Assembly (NCBI RefSeq): GCF_011800755.1
Contig: NZ_JAATJW010000001.1
Location: 55,968 to 119,967 of the forward strand
Reading direction: 5' to 3'
Length of the DNA: 64,000 nt
Source: Listeria valentina
GTDB lineage: Bacteria > Bacillota > Bacilli > Lactobacillales > Listeriaceae
Part shown: positions 36,278 through 46,599 of the stretch, one piece after another
Layout: each line of letters starts with the position of its first letter
How positions within the stretch are numbered: position 1 is the first letter of the stretch
Program-made: the position numbers and the translations under genes
The notes under the pieces: model-generated
What the model was told of the DNA's origin: nothing
The model's database searches: none
What the model saw: only the letters and a program-made list of their open reading frames with translations

Positions 36278-38740
36278 TTACGAATTTGTTTCACTAGGTT
36301 CTTCTTTAATCTCAGGAATCTCTAACCAAGCATCGGCTGGTTTCCCTTCCAGTGCCTCATCGACAACAAACGAGCCATTCGAATAGCGATCAGCCGTCCG
36401 CACATTTTTCAGCTCGACTTCGACAAACTGTTCCTTATCCGTTTCAATCATCAACAATTCATCATCGGCCGCAAGGAAAACATCGAAAACGCGATGCGGG
36501 CTGTTTTTCAATTCGCGAAGCATAATCAAACCACGCTTAGCACGTGAAATTGGTTCAAATTCAGCAAGCTTCATTTTTTTCAGTGAGCCACGCTGCGTAA
36601 GCAAGAAGAGTTTTTTCGTCTCCTCTTTTGGAATAACAACGGCTCCACTTACCTCGTCACCGCTCTTCAAATTGATCGCCTTGACACCCGCCGTTCTTGT
36701 GCCAGAATCAGGTACTTCGCTGACAGCATAACGTAAGCCATAACCAAATTTGCTTGCAAGGAACACATCTTCTGACTGATCGATCACATCAACGCTTAAA
36801 AGCTCATCGTCCGCTTTGAGTTTAATCGCCATCATGGATTTAGAGTAGCGCTGCGGCTTGTAATTTGAAATAAGCGAGGTTTTGATCATCCCATTTCGCG
36901 TCACAAACAGGAAGTAATGCGCATCGTCGAATTTCGAAATGCCTTTTGCAGCAATAATTTCTTCTCCTTGAGCTAAATCACCTGCTAAGTGACTAATATG
37001 GTCACCCAAGTTTTTCCAGCGCATTTCTGGAAGCTCATGCACCGGTCGATAAATGAAGTTTCCGCGACTTGTAAACATTAGAAGCGAGTCCATCGTATTC
37101 AGTTTTTCGATAAAAATCGGGTGATCTAAATCCTTCATCGCCAAATCTTGACCATTTGAAGCGCTATAAGAACGCATACTCGTACGTTTGACATAGCCTT
37201 CTTTCGTCACCGAAACAACCACATCTTCACTTGCGACAAGCACTTCTGTATCAATTTTAATTTCTTCAATTTCAGCTTGGATTTCAGTCAAGCGAGCTGT
37301 TTTATATTTCTTCTTGATTTCTTTTAGCTCATCTTTTAAAACAGCGATAAGTTCGCTTGGATTCTGTAAAATTTTCTCTAGGCGACTGATTTTTTCTTGC
37401 AATTCCTTCGCTTCTTCTTTCAGTTCTGTAATATCTGTATTAGTTAAACGATAAAGTTGTAACGAAACAATCGCTTCTGCTTGCTTTTCACTAAAATCAT
37501 AGCGATCTTGTAAATTTAGTTTTGCATCACGCTTATCTTTCGATTCACGAATCAAGCGAATGACTTCATCAAGAATCGAGAGAGCTTTTATCAGCCCAGC
37601 TAAGATATGCTCACGCGCACGTGCTTTCCGAATATCAAACTCCGAACGCTTTGTGATAATTTCTTTTTGATGCGCAATATAAGCGTCTAGCAACCCAATT
37701 AGCCCCATCAAAACAGGTCGCTTATTGAAAATGGCTACCATGTTGAAATTATAGCTCACTTGCAGATCCGTATTTTTGAATAAGTAATTCAAGACACCTT
37801 CTGCATTGGCTTCTTTTTTCAGTTCAATTGCAATTCTTAAGCCCGTCCGGTCTGTTTCATCACGAACTTCTGAAATCCCTTCAATTTTTTTATCCAGTCT
37901 TAGTTCATCAATCCGTTTGACAAGATTTGCTTTATTCACTTCATACGGAATTTCATAAACCGAAATTTGCTTTCTACCCCCACGGATATCTTCAATTGCT
38001 GTTTTTGAACGAACGACAACGCGACCTTTCCCGGTTTCATAAGCTTTCCGGATGCCATCAGCACCTTGGATAATCCCACCAGTTGGGAAATCCGGGCCTT
38101 TCACGATTTTAAGCAACGCCGAAAGATCACAATCAGGAGCATCAAGTCGTTTAATGACCGCATCAATGATTTCGCTCAGATTATGCGGCGGAATATCTGT
38201 CGCATAACCAGCAGAAATCCCAGTCGAGCCATTAACTAGCAAATTAGGAAAGCGAGCTGGAAGCACAGTTGGTTCGCTTGATGTATCATCAAAGTTCGGT
38301 ACAAAATCAACCGTTTCCTTCTCAATATCACGTAAAAGTTCCGCAGCAATCGGAGCAAGCCTTGCTTCCGTATAACGCATCGCAGCAGCCGGATCTCCAT
38401 CCACACTCCCGTTATTTCCGTGCATTTCAATCAGCACATTGCGCACTTTCCAGTCTTGACTCATCCGAACCATCGCATCATAAACAGACGTATCCCCATG
38501 CGGATGGTAATTCCCGATTACGTTTCCGACCGTTTTGGCCGACTTACGAAATCCTTTTTCAGCTGTATTGCCCTCTTCATTCATCGCGAATAAAATCCGT
38601 CTTTGAACGGGTTTCAGGCCATCACGCGCATCTGGAAGCGCACGTTCTTGAATAATGTATTTACTATAGCGTCCAAAACGGTCGCCCATTACCTCTTCAA
38701 GCGCTAAATCTTGAATTTGTTGTCCAGGTGTATTACTCAA
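36278..38740 (-). CDS. parC: Topoisomerase IV subunit A
   Basis: An 820-residue type II topoisomerase A subunit for chromosome decatenation. N-terminal breakage-reunion domain with RALPDARDGLKPVQRRIL, the quinolone-pocket sequence HPHGDTSVYDAMVRMSQDW and the catalytic Tyr in AAMRYTEARL; long coiled coil; six-blade C-terminal beta-pinwheel. Overlaps parE by 4 nt. The residue aligned with Ser80 of E. coli ParC is Thr here, and Glu84 is Asp. Confidence 0.97.
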   Translation of the reverse strand: MSNTPGQQIQDLALEEVMGDRFGRYSKYIIQERALPDARDGLKPVQRRILFAMNEEGNTAEKGFRKSAKTVGNVIGNYHPHGDTSVYDAMVRMSQDWKVRNVLIEMHGNNGSVDGDPAAAMRYTEARLAPIAAELLRDIEKETVDFVPNFDDTSSEPTVLPARFPNLLVNGSTGISAGYATDIPPHNLSEIIDAVIKRLDAPDCDLSALLKIVKGPDFPTGGIIQGADGIRKAYETGKGRVVVRSKTAIEDIRGGRKQISVYEIPYEVNKANLVKRIDELRLDKKIEGISEVRDETDRTGLRIAIELKKEANAEGVLNYLFKNTDLQVSYNFNMVAIFNKRPVLMGLIGLLDAYIAHQKEIITKRSEFDIRKARAREHILAGLIKALSILDEVIRLIRESKDKRDAKLNLQDRYDFSEKQAEAIVSLQLYRLTNTDITELKEEAKELQEKISRLEKILQNPSELIAVLKDELKEIKKKYKTARLTEIQAEIEEIKIDTEVLVASEDVVVSVTKEGYVKRTSMRSYSASNGQDLAMKDLDHPIFIEKLNTMDSLLMFTSRGNFIYRPVHELPEMRWKNLGDHISHLAGDLAQGEEIIAAKGISKFDDAHYFLFVTRNGMIKTSLISNYKPQRYSKSMMAIKLKADDELLSVDVIDQSEDVFLASKFGYGLRYAVSEVPDSGTRTAGVKAINLKSGDEVSGAVVIPKEETKKLFLLTQRGSLKKMKLAEFEPISRAKRGLIMLRELKNSPHRVFDVFLAADDELLMIETDKEQFVEVELKNVRTADRYSNGSFVVDEALEGKPADAWLEIPEIKEEPSETNS

Positions 38741-40701
38741 GATTCATCCGCCCCCTCTACCATATTTTCGTTATCTAGGATATTGGAATCATCTTCCAAG
38801 CTAAATTCCACGTGAGATTCAATCCACTTCCGGCGCGGTTCTACTTTGTCTCCCATAAGGGTTGCAACGCGGCGTTCAGCTCTTGCCACATCTTCCATCC
38901 GAACACGAATCAAAGTCCGCGTTTCTGGATTCATAGTTGTTTCCCAAAGTTGATCGGCATTCATTTCCCCAAGACCTTTGTAGCGTTGGATCATGTAGCC
39001 TTTCCCAATTTTTTGGATAGCTCCATCTAGTTCGTCATCCGTCCAAGCATATTCAATTACTTCTTTTTTACCGCTGCCCTTACTCACTTTGTAAAGTGGA
39101 GGTAAAGCAATATACACTTTCCCAGCTTCAACAAGCGGCCTCATATACCGGTAGAAGAAAGTTAAGAGCAGCACTTGAATGTGCGCTCCGTCCGTATCCG
39201 CATCCGTCATAATGATCACTTTATCGTAATTGCAATCATCGACTTCAAATTCTGGTCCAACACCAGCGCCTACTGTATGAATAATGGTATTGATTTCTTC
39301 ATTTTTCAAGATATCTTGAAGTTTCGCTTTTTCGGCGTTAATCACTTTTCCTCGAAGTGGCAAAATCGCTTGAAAATGCCGATCTCGACCTTGCTTAGCC
39401 GAACCACCGGCCGAATCCCCCTCCACCAAGTAAAGTTCGTTCCGACTTGCATTACGCGATTGTGCGGGCGTCAATTTCCCAGAAAGAAGTGTTTCTGAAC
39501 GTTTCCGCTTCTTGCCATTCCGTGTCTCTTCACGCGCTTTTCGAGCGGCTTCACGTGCTTCACGCGCTTTGATTGCTTTTTTAATGAGCAAACTGCTTGT
39601 ATCAGGATTTTCTGCAAGAAAATAAGCAATATGCTCCGCAACCACAGCATCCGTTGCCGCACGGGCTTCGGTCGTTCCTAATTTTTCTTTCGTTTGTCCT
39701 TCAAATTGAAGCATGCGTTCTGGTACGCGAACAGACAAAACAGCAGCTAAGCCTTCACGAATATCGCTTCCTTCAAGATTTTTATCTTTTTCTTTTAACA
39801 GCCCAACACGTTTGGCATATTCATTAAACACACGTGTCATAGCTGAGCGCATTCCTGCTTCGTGCGTCCCTGCATTAGGGGTGCGGACGTTGTTAACAAA
39901 GCTAAGAACGGTTTCCGAGTAGCCGTCATTGAACTGAAAAGCCATTTCGATTTCGATATCATTGCTTTCGCCTTCAAAAGCTACAACTGGATGTAAAACG
40001 TCTTTTCCTTCGTTGATATACTCAACAAAGTTTTTAACGCCTTCTTCAAAATAAAACACTTCGCCCATGCCAACACGTTCGTCAATCAGTTCAATACGTA
40101 AACCTTTAAGCAAGAACGCGGATTCGCGCAGACGTTCTGACAAGACTTCATAGTTAAACGATGTAACTGGGAAAATCTCTGGATCGGGCTTAAACCGGAG
40201 TGTCGTTCCTGTATCTTTTGCCTTGCCGATTTTAGTGAGCTTGCTGGCCGGTTTCCCGCCATGTTCAAAGCGTTGTTCATAAACAGCTTGATCCCGGTGA
40301 ATCGTGACTGTTAGCCATTCTGAAAGCGCATTAACAACCGATGAACCCACACCGTGCAATCCACCACTTGTTTTATAGCCGCCTTCTTGGCCAAATTTAC
40401 CACCAGCATGAAGAACGGTCAAAATGACTTCGACAGTTGATTTCCCCGTTTTATGCATACCGATTGGCATTCCCCGACCGTGGTCTGTTACACTGACACT
40501 ACCATCTTCATGTAAAATAACTTTGATTTCTTTTCCATATCCATTTAAAGCTTCGTCGACCGAATTATCGACAATTTCATATACTAAATGATGAAGTCCG
40601 CGTACGTCGGTTGAGCCGATATACATGGCAGGTCTTTTTCGAACTGCTTCCAGTCCTTCTAACACCTGAATAGAATCATCATTGTATTCACTTTTTTTCA
40701 T
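38737..40701 (-). CDS. parE: Topoisomerase IV subunit B
   Basis: A 654-residue ATPase subunit partner of ParC. GHKL ATP site (YEIVDNSVDEALNGYGKEI, GRGMPIGMH, SGGLHGVGSSVVNALS) and Toprim domain (LYLVEGDSAGGSAKQGRD, IMTDADTDGAHIQ). The stop overlaps the parC start (ATGA), so subunits are translationally coupled. Confidence 0.97.
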   Translation of the reverse strand: MKKSEYNDDSIQVLEGLEAVRKRPAMYIGSTDVRGLHHLVYEIVDNSVDEALNGYGKEIKVILHEDGSVSVTDHGRGMPIGMHKTGKSTVEVILTVLHAGGKFGQEGGYKTSGGLHGVGSSVVNALSEWLTVTIHRDQAVYEQRFEHGGKPASKLTKIGKAKDTGTTLRFKPDPEIFPVTSFNYEVLSERLRESAFLLKGLRIELIDERVGMGEVFYFEEGVKNFVEYINEGKDVLHPVVAFEGESNDIEIEMAFQFNDGYSETVLSFVNNVRTPNAGTHEAGMRSAMTRVFNEYAKRVGLLKEKDKNLEGSDIREGLAAVLSVRVPERMLQFEGQTKEKLGTTEARAATDAVVAEHIAYFLAENPDTSSLLIKKAIKAREAREAARKAREETRNGKKRKRSETLLSGKLTPAQSRNASRNELYLVEGDSAGGSAKQGRDRHFQAILPLRGKVINAEKAKLQDILKNEEINTIIHTVGAGVGPEFEVDDCNYDKVIIMTDADTDGAHIQVLLLTFFYRYMRPLVEAGKVYIALPPLYKVSKGSGKKEVIEYAWTDDELDGAIQKIGKGYMIQRYKGLGEMNADQLWETTMNPETRTLIRVRMEDVARAERRVATLMGDKVEPRRKWIESHVEFSLEDDSNILDNENMVEGADES

Positions 40702-40765
40702 CTATCCATAACTCCTTTCAATTCCAAGTAAGTCGTATTTTCTTAAGCTGCTCTAGAAAGCCGTG

Positions 40766-40792
40766 AAAAAACAGGCCCGGAAAGAACCTGTT
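40766..40792 (-). terminator. Terminator after the CoA-binding protein gene
   Basis: Stem AACAGG/CCTGTT with an 11-base loop and T-run on the minus strand. Confidence 0.7.
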
Positions 40793-40798
40793 CACCTG

Positions 40799-41206
40799 TT
40801 AATGTTCCATTTCGCGGTAAGCCACTTTGATACACTTATCCATGATTACGGGATGGCTATCTTTTAAAAGCTCATAGGCTTCCTCGTTAAAAAGGCCCAG
40901 TTGTGCCCAGAAAACATCAGCATCCATTTTTAGAAAATCGCGTGCAACTTCTGGCAAAAACTCAGAACGCCTGAAAACGTTGACAATATCTACATGCTCG
41001 TCAATTTCGTCAAGGCTCGCTACCGTTTTCTCCGAAAGAATTTCTGACGCATTCGGATTGACGGGAATTATTCGGTACCCCGCTTCCTGCATGACTTTTG
41101 CAACTTGGTAACTCGTTCGTTCTGGTTTATCACTCAAACCAACAACTGCAATCGTTTTAGCAGATTTTAGAATTGTATCAATTTGTTGTTTACTCGGATT
41201 TTGCAC
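40799..41206 (-). CDS. yneT: CoA-binding-domain protein YneT/YccU
   Basis: A 135-residue single Rossmann domain of the CoA_binding family: TIAVVGLSDKPERTSYQVAKVMQEAGYRIIPVNP with the glycine-containing nucleotide loop, and FWAQLGLFNEEAYELL. Such proteins bind CoA or nucleotides; the physiological role is unknown. In Bacillus it also sits near parE and plsY (yneS-yneT). Confidence 0.9.
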   Translation of the reverse strand: MQNPSKQQIDTILKSAKTIAVVGLSDKPERTSYQVAKVMQEAGYRIIPVNPNASEILSEKTVASLDEIDEHVDIVNVFRRSEFLPEVARDFLKMDADVFWAQLGLFNEEAYELLKDSHPVIMDKCIKVAYREMEH

Positions 41207-41369
41207 GCCATTTACTCCTTTCGTTCTAACAAGAAGTTCGTTCGTTGTTTAACGTTTCATTCAAAATACTATTTTATCGTTTAAACTCCTCATTGTAAAG
41301 CCACTAGCCAAGAGTTGACTAAAAAGAGAAACCAAATTCCACGCTTTTTCACCATTTATGCGTAAACTA

Positions 41370-41378
41370 TGCTATAAT
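41370..41378 (+). promoter_or_regulatory. Extended -10 promoter of plsY
   Basis: TGCTATAAT at 41370-41378; no good -35 is visible at 17 bp. Confidence 0.55.
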
Positions 41379-41415
41379 TCATAACAGAAAATACCGTTAC
41401 AAAAGGGGTTTTAAT

Positions 41416-42012
41416 ATGATTGCCAAATTGGTTTTATTGTGCCTTGCTGCATACATCATTGGATCGATTCCATCCGGTCTTTGGATCGGGAAAATATTTT
41501 ACAAAAAAGACATTCGCGAATTTGGTAGCGGAAATTTAGGCGCGACAAACTCGTTTCGCGTTCTTGGCGTAAAGGCAGGCTCTGTTGTGACTGTCCTTGA
41601 CATTTTAAAAGGATCGCTTGCAACGCTTCTTCCTTTCTTCTTTTTACCGCAACTTGATGGACATTTTATGCTACTCGTGGGGGTTTTTGCAATCATTGGG
41701 CATAGTTTTCCCATCTTTGCTGGCTTCAGAGGTGGTAAAGCTGTTGCCACGTCGGCAGGGGTCGTCCTTGCTTATGCACCGCTTTTATTCATCGCAGCGA
41801 TTCTTGTTTTTCTTTTAACGCTGAAAATCAGCAAATATGTATCATTAAGTTCGATGGTTGCAGCTGTGGCCGCATTTATAATCTCTCTTTTTATGGGCGA
41901 TCTAATTTTAATTGTGCTCATCACTTGCTTAGCCCTATTTATCATTTGGCGACACCGTGCCAATATTAATCGAATTCGAAATGGTGAGGAACCTAAAATC
42001 ACTTGGATGTAA
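41416..42012 (+). CDS. plsY: Acyl-phosphate:glycerol-3-phosphate acyltransferase PlsY
   Basis: A 198-residue membrane acyltransferase with five helices, making lysophosphatidate from acyl-phosphate. The three cytoplasmic loop motifs are visible: [27 protein letters not shown] and [20 protein letters not shown]. Plus-strand gene with an AAAGGGG site, divergent from yneT. Confidence 0.97.
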   Translation: MIAKLVLLCLAAYIIGSIPSGLWIGKIFYKKDIREFGSGNLGATNSFRVLGVKAGSVVTVLDILKGSLATLLPFFFLPQLDGHFMLLVGVFAIIGHSFPIFAGFRGGKAVATSAGVVLAYAPLLFIAAILVFLLTLKISKYVSLSSMVAAVAAFIISLFMGDLILIVLITCLALFIIWRHRANINRIRNGEEPKITWM

Positions 42013-42016
42013 AGCG

Positions 42017-42056
42017 AAGGAATTCAGCGTACTCATTGTACGCTGAATTCCTTTTT
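42017..42056. terminator. Bidirectional terminator between plsY and the aldose-epimerase gene
   Basis: A 16-bp perfect stem (42017-42032 with 42038-42053) followed by seven T on plus and AAAG-rich flank on the other side. Confidence 0.92.
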
Positions 42057-42929
42057 TTATCCAATTTGAATGCGATATTCAGACGTGAAAATGGCTTCTG
42101 GATCAAGCTGCTCGATGCCTGCTTTATCTCGAAGCTCAACGGAATTCCCAACGCCATCTGCAATTCCAAACCATGGTTCAATACATAAAAATGGTGCGTC
42201 ATTCCCTGGTGTCCAGATGCCTACAAAAGGAAAATGTGGGAAGGAGACTTTAACAAAATGAGGATGTTTTTTCGAGCGAATCGCGATTTCATTCCCGCTT
42301 AGCCCCTCAAAAATCAAGGCATCATTTTCAAATAAAGAATAATCTAAATCGAGCGTATCCGTTTTTTCAGTAGAGAGAGCTTTCAACTCTCCGCTACGAT
42401 ACGGGCCTTCAAGTAAAAGCGTATCCAGTTTTTCTTTTTGACCAAAGTCAAGATAGTAATCTTCAAATTTTGTTCCTTCAGTAAGTGGAACGTTAAAGGC
42501 AGGGTGTGCCCCAATTGAAAAATAAATGCGACGATTATCTGTATTCTCAACTTGATATTCCACTCGGATTTGATCATCAAGTAAAGTATAAGTGACTCTT
42601 AAGCGAAACGAAAAAGGGTAGATAATTTTTGATTTGTCATCAGCGAGCAACTCAAGAACAACTTGATTTTCAACTAATTTGACTACGGTAAACACTTTAT
42701 CTCGCGCAAAGCCATGTTGCGTTAAATGAAATGCCTCACCATCTACGTAGTATGTATCATCCACTAAGCGACCTACTGTTGGAAATAAAATAGGAGCGTG
42801 TCTCCCCCAAAACGCTTGATCGGCATCCCACAAGTAATCAAGCTCCGTTTTCTTGTGATAAATCTTCGTGAGTTCTGCTCCTTGCTCGGTTAACTCAACC
42901 AGTAGCGCCTCATTTTCTAATTTAATCAT
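42057..42929 (-). CDS. Aldose 1-epimerase family protein (LacX-like)
   Basis: A 290-residue galactose-mutarotase-fold protein. Landmarks: LWDADQAFWGRHAPILFPTVGRL, LTQHGFARDKVF (first His), FSIGAHPAFNVPL (second His) and FLCIEPWFGIAD (acid). These cover the expected catalytic His/His/Glu set. LacX-type members act on sugar phosphates or unknown hexoses. Overlaps the next gene by 4 nt, forming yneP-yneQ-epimerase. Confidence 0.88.
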   Translation of the reverse strand: MIKLENEALLVELTEQGAELTKIYHKKTELDYLWDADQAFWGRHAPILFPTVGRLVDDTYYVDGEAFHLTQHGFARDKVFTVVKLVENQVVLELLADDKSKIIYPFSFRLRVTYTLLDDQIRVEYQVENTDNRRIYFSIGAHPAFNVPLTEGTKFEDYYLDFGQKEKLDTLLLEGPYRSGELKALSTEKTDTLDLDYSLFENDALIFEGLSGNEIAIRSKKHPHFVKVSFPHFPFVGIWTPGNDAPFLCIEPWFGIADGVGNSVELRDKAGIEQLDPEAIFTSEYRIQIG

Positions 42930-43243
42930 TCCTTGTCTCCCTTCAAATGAAATCGTTCAATTTGATCCCATTTTCCTTCTTTTTCTAGAATTTCTAGTTG
43001 AATATCTCCAAATAAATCATAATGCGGTAAATTCTTATGTCCATAATCAATATAGTTTTCTGGCAAGTGATAGCTTCGTCCCCATTTTTTTAAGGCCTCA
43101 ACATCAGCGCTCGCCGCTTTTGTAACTGTTTTAGAATTTGGGAACCGTTCATCAATCCAGTAATGCGTTAAAAGTGCAATTTCGCCTCGTTCTGCCTTTT
43201 TTTTAAACGCCATTAATTCATCACGCTTTACCCCAAAGGCCAT
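42926..43243 (-). CDS. yneQ: YneQ-like protein of unknown function
   Basis: A 105-residue cytoplasmic protein closely resembling Bacillus YneQ (AFGVKRDELMAFKKKAERGEIALLTHYWIDERFPNSKTVTKA). No catalytic motif recognised. The ATG at 43241-43243 has GAGGAAGG nine bases upstream; an in-frame GTG at 43252 would overlap yneP by 4 nt and is an alternative. Genes on both sides overlap or abut, so it is cotranscribed with the thioesterase and epimerase genes. Confidence 0.82.
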   Translation of the reverse strand: MAFGVKRDELMAFKKKAERGEIALLTHYWIDERFPNSKTVTKAASADVEALKKWGRSYHLPENYIDYGHKNLPHYDLFGDIQLEILEKEGKWDQIERFHLKGDKE

Positions 43244-43248
43244 CTCGC

Positions 43249-43677
43249 TCACCCTTCCTCGAGTGCTTGCAAGTATTTTTCATGCCAATCTTTTAATTCT
43301 CGCTTTAGCGCAACCGGTTTAAAATCTTCTTTAGTGACACAAACATGTTTTGTTTCTCCGGTAATGGCAATTTCGCCACTATCTGCATAACGAATTTCAT
43401 AGCCGTATGTGACGCGTAATCCGTCGTAAGCGACTAACCAAGTCTTAACTATTGCTTCTTGCCCGTAACGCAGTGGTTTTCCGTAATGAACCGAAACGTC
43501 AATCACCGGTGATAAAAAGCCGCGCTGTTCCATGTCGTAGTAGCGGAGTCCTAAGCTTTCTTCGATAAAGTGATTTCGCGCGAGCTCCATCCATACGAGG
43601 TAATTCGCGTGGTAAACAACGCCCATTTGATCCGTTTCTGCGTAACGAACTTCTATTTTGGTTTCTGTGTATGACAT
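43249..43677 (-). CDS. yneP: Acyl-CoA thioesterase, 4HBT/YbgC type
   Basis: A 142-residue hot-dog-fold thioesterase with the active-site segment YAETDQMGVVYHANYLVWMELARNHFIEE, the Asp being the expected catalytic residue. Substrate unknown; short-chain or aromatic acyl-CoA is typical. First gene of yneP-yneQ-epimerase. Confidence 0.9.
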   Translation of the reverse strand: MSYTETKIEVRYAETDQMGVVYHANYLVWMELARNHFIEESLGLRYYDMEQRGFLSPVIDVSVHYGKPLRYGQEAIVKTWLVAYDGLRVTYGYEIRYADSGEIAITGETKHVCVTKEDFKPVALKRELKDWHEKYLQALEEG

Positions 43678-43753
43678 CCAATCGTCCCTCCAAAAAACAG
43701 TATCCTTCTCTATTTTAGCAAATTATCACTAAAAAAAGAAATCTAAGTATAAT

Positions 43754-43805
43754 AAAAAGCCTCTTGTTTTCTAATTACCAGAAGCAATTCTAAAAAACAA
43801 GAGGC
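43754..43805 (-). terminator. Terminator after codY
   Basis: A 12-bp stem GCCTCTTGTTTT/AAAACAAGAGGC (43759-43770 with 43794-43805) with a 23-base loop and TTTTT on the minus strand. Confidence 0.85.
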
Positions 43806-43818
43806 CGATATTTTACAT

Positions 43819-44598
43819 TTAGTTATTTTTTAGCTTTTCAAGTTCAACTAAGAATTTGTCATTTAAGACACGAATGAATGTCCCTTTCATTCCAAGTGAA
43901 CGTGAATCAATAACGCCGGCACTTTCTAATTTACGAAGTGCATTGACGATGACAGAACGAGTAATTCCGACACGGTCAGCAATTTTAGAAGCAACTAGCA
44001 AACCTTCTTTTCCATTTAATTCATCAAAGATATGTTCAATTGCTTCCAGTTCACTGTATGAAAGCGAGCTAATCGCCATTTGTACAACCGCACGGCTACG
44101 CGCTTCTTCTTCGATTTCTTCTGCTTTTTCGTGAAGGATTTCCATACCCACTACTGTACTTCCGTATTCAGCAAGTAAAAGATCATCATCTGTAAAGTTG
44201 CTTTCCATACGGGACAAAATCAAAGTTCCAAGACGTTCTCCGCCACCAACAACAGGAACAATTGTCGTTAAGCCTTTTGTAAATAAATCGCTATTTTCAA
44301 TTGGAAAAGCTGTGTATTGGCTGGAAACTTCCAGGTTTGCAGAAGTTTCATTAACATTAAATAAACTTTGTGTGTACTCTTCTGGAAATTGACGTTCAGA
44401 AAGCATTTGCTTCATCCGTTCATTTTCAATCGGTAAAATTTCGGAATAACCAAGAAGTTTTCCTTTACGACTAACAATATAAGTATTGGCTTCAATAACA
44501 TCACTCAGTGTATCAGCCATTTCTTTGAAGTTTACAGTTTTCCCTGACGTGTTTTGTAACATTGCATTAATCTTTCTTGTTTTTTCTAATAAGCTCAT
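43819..44598 (-). CDS. codY: Global regulator CodY
   Basis: A 259-residue GTP- and branched-chain-amino-acid-sensing repressor: N-terminal GAF domain ([33 protein letters not shown] onward) and C-terminal winged helix with [28 protein letters not shown]. Last gene of xerC-hslV-hslU-codY, as in Bacillus (codVWXY). Confidence 0.98.
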   Translation of the reverse strand: MSLLEKTRKINAMLQNTSGKTVNFKEMADTLSDVIEANTYIVSRKGKLLGYSEILPIENERMKQMLSERQFPEEYTQSLFNVNETSANLEVSSQYTAFPIENSDLFTKGLTTIVPVVGGGERLGTLILSRMESNFTDDDLLLAEYGSTVVGMEILHEKAEEIEEEARSRAVVQMAISSLSYSELEAIEHIFDELNGKEGLLVASKIADRVGITRSVIVNALRKLESAGVIDSRSLGMKGTFIRVLNDKFLVELEKLKNN

Positions 44599-44618
44599 AA
44601 TTAGCTCCTCCTAAAGTT

Positions 44619-46034
44619 TTATAAAATAAATTGAGTTAAATCTTTACTTTGCATAATCGAATCAAGCTTTTCATTCACATATTTTTCTGTGATCGTTACT
44701 TGGTCTAAGTTGATATCAGGTGCTTCGAAAAGCAGATCTTCAAGCAGTTTTTCAAGAATCGTATGGAGTCGTCTTGCACCAATATTGTCTGTTTCTTGGT
44801 TAACTTGAAAAGCAATTTCAGCGAGTCTTGCAACAGCTTCTTTGGTGAAAATAAGTTCAATGCCTTCTGAGCGAAGTAATGCCTTATATTGCTTGATTAG
44901 TGCGTTATCCGGCTCAGTTAAGATCTTGACAAAGTCCTCTTGCGACAATTTATCCAGTTCAATCCGAATCGGAAAGCGACCTTGAAGTTCAGGAATCAAA
45001 TCAGATGGCTTAGACATATGAAACGCTCCAGCGGCAATAAATAAAATAAATTCTGTATTAACAAGTCCGTATTTCGTTGCCACTTGGGAGCCTTCAACAA
45101 TCGGAAGGATGTCCCTTTGCACGCCTTCTCGTGAAACTTGGGCGCCGTTTCCGCCTTCTTTTGCCGCTACCTTATCTATTTCATCTATAAAGATAATTCC
45201 CGTCTGTTCAGCTCTTCTCACAGCTAATGCTGCTACTTCTTCTTGATCAATTAATTTTGAAGCTTCATCCTCAAACAAGATTTGCTTCGCTTCTTTTACC
45301 GTCACTCGGCGTTTCTTTTTATTTTTTGGTAAGAGACTGGAAAAAGCTTCCTGCATCCCTGCTAATTGATCCATTCCCCCACCGCGCATCATGTCAAACA
45401 TTGGGGTTTGTTGTTCGGTCACTTCAACTGTCACCATTTCATCATCTAGCTCGCCTCGTTCTAGCCGATACTCAAGTTGATTCCGTTTTTGCTTCAGCGT
45501 TTCATCAACGGGCTCATTTTCTTCTTCTGCCGAACGAGAAGCGTTTTGAAAGAGTGCTTCAAATGGGTTTTGCGAAGTTGTTTGTTTTTTCTTTTCTGCT
45601 GGTGCTAGCAATTTAATAATTTTCTTCTCAGCATTTTTTTCAGCTTTAAAACGTACTGATTGCATTTTTTCTTCTTTTACAAGACGAACAGAAACTTCTA
45701 CTAAATCACGAACCATCGATTCGACATCACGTCCAACATAACCGACTTCTGTAAATTTCGTAGCTTCTACTTTTGTAAAAGGAGCTTTTACTATTTTTGC
45801 AATTCGACGTGCAATTTCCGTTTTCCCAACACCAGTTGGTCCGATCATTAAAATGTTTTTCGGAACGATTTCATCGCGCATCGCTTCTTCCATCATCATT
45901 CGGCGATAGCGATTTCTAAGGGCTACGGCGACTGATTTCTTAGCACCCGTTTGACCAATAATATATTGATCTAGCTTTTCAACAATTTGACGTGGCGTTA
46001 ACTCTAAAGTTGCTCCGTTTTCCACCTCTATCAC
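44619..46034 (-). CDS. hslU: ATP-dependent protease ATPase subunit HslU (ClpY)
   Basis: A 471-residue AAA+ unfoldase for Hsl[22 protein letters not shown] start, Walker [16 protein letters not shown], an extended I domain (about residues 105-245), Walker [13 protein letters not shown], arginine-finger region [12 protein letters not shown] and C-terminal [13 protein letters not shown]. Four nt downstream of hslV. Confidence 0.97.
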   Translation of the reverse strand: MIEVENGATLELTPRQIVEKLDQYIIGQTGAKKSVAVALRNRYRRMMMEEAMRDEIVPKNILMIGPTGVGKTEIARRIAKIVKAPFTKVEATKFTEVGYVGRDVESMVRDLVEVSVRLVKEEKMQSVRFKAEKNAEKKIIKLLAPAEKKKQTTSQNPFEALFQNASRSAEEENEPVDETLKQKRNQLEYRLERGELDDEMVTVEVTEQQTPMFDMMRGGGMDQLAGMQEAFSSLLPKNKKKRRVTVKEAKQILFEDEASKLIDQEEVAALAVRRAEQTGIIFIDEIDKVAAKEGGNGAQVSREGVQRDILPIVEGSQVATKYGLVNTEFILFIAAGAFHMSKPSDLIPELQGRFPIRIELDKLSQEDFVKILTEPDNALIKQYKALLRSEGIELIFTKEAVARLAEIAFQVNQETDNIGARRLHTILEKLLEDLLFEAPDINLDQVTITEKYVNEKLDSIMQSKDLTQFIL

Positions 46035-46038
46035 CTCT

Positions 46039-46578
46039 TTATAATTCTTCTACGATAATATTGCCGTTTGTGAAAACACAAATTTCTGAAGCGATCTCAA
46101 GCGCATGTTTAGCAATCTCTTTTGCTTCCATGTCGTTTCCATTATGACGCATCAACGCTCGACCAGCAGCCAGTGCATAATTTCCGCCAGAACCAATCGC
46201 GAGTATCCCATCATCAGGCTCAATCACTTCCCCAGTTCCGGAAACGAGTAACAGTGTTTCTTCATCCATTACAATTAACATCGCCTCTAGTTTTCGAAGC
46301 GCATTATCACTACGCCACTCTTTAGCAAGTTCCACCGCTGCACGTTCTAAATTTCCATTATATTCATTTAGTTTACTTTCAAATTTTTCAAACAATGTAA
46401 ATGCGTCGGCAACTGATCCAGCAAATCCAGCAATGACACGGTCGTGAAACAAACGTCTTACTTTTCGTGCTGTGTGTTTCATAACCACTGATTCACCAAG
46501 TGTTACTTGCCCGTCTCCTGCCATCGCACCTTTTCTATTATGCTTAACAGCGAAAATTGTCGTTGCATGCAATTCCAT
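46039..46578 (-). CDS. hslV: ATP-dependent protease peptidase subunit HslV (ClpQ)
   Basis: A 179-residue proteasome-like peptidase ([25 protein letters not shown]). In E. coli the mature N-terminus is Thr; here MELHA precedes TT, as the Bacillus protein also has a few extra N-terminal residues, so the nucleophile and processing need care. Forms a two-ring complex with HslU. Confidence 0.95.
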   Translation of the reverse strand: MELHATTIFAVKHNRKGAMAGDGQVTLGESVVMKHTARKVRRLFHDRVIAGFAGSVADAFTLFEKFESKLNEYNGNLERAAVELAKEWRSDNALRKLEAMLIVMDEETLLLVSGTGEVIEPDDGILAIGSGGNYALAAGRALMRHNGNDMEAKEIAKHALEIASEICVFTNGNIIVEEL

Positions 46579-46599
46579 TAGTCAACTACCTCCTATTTT

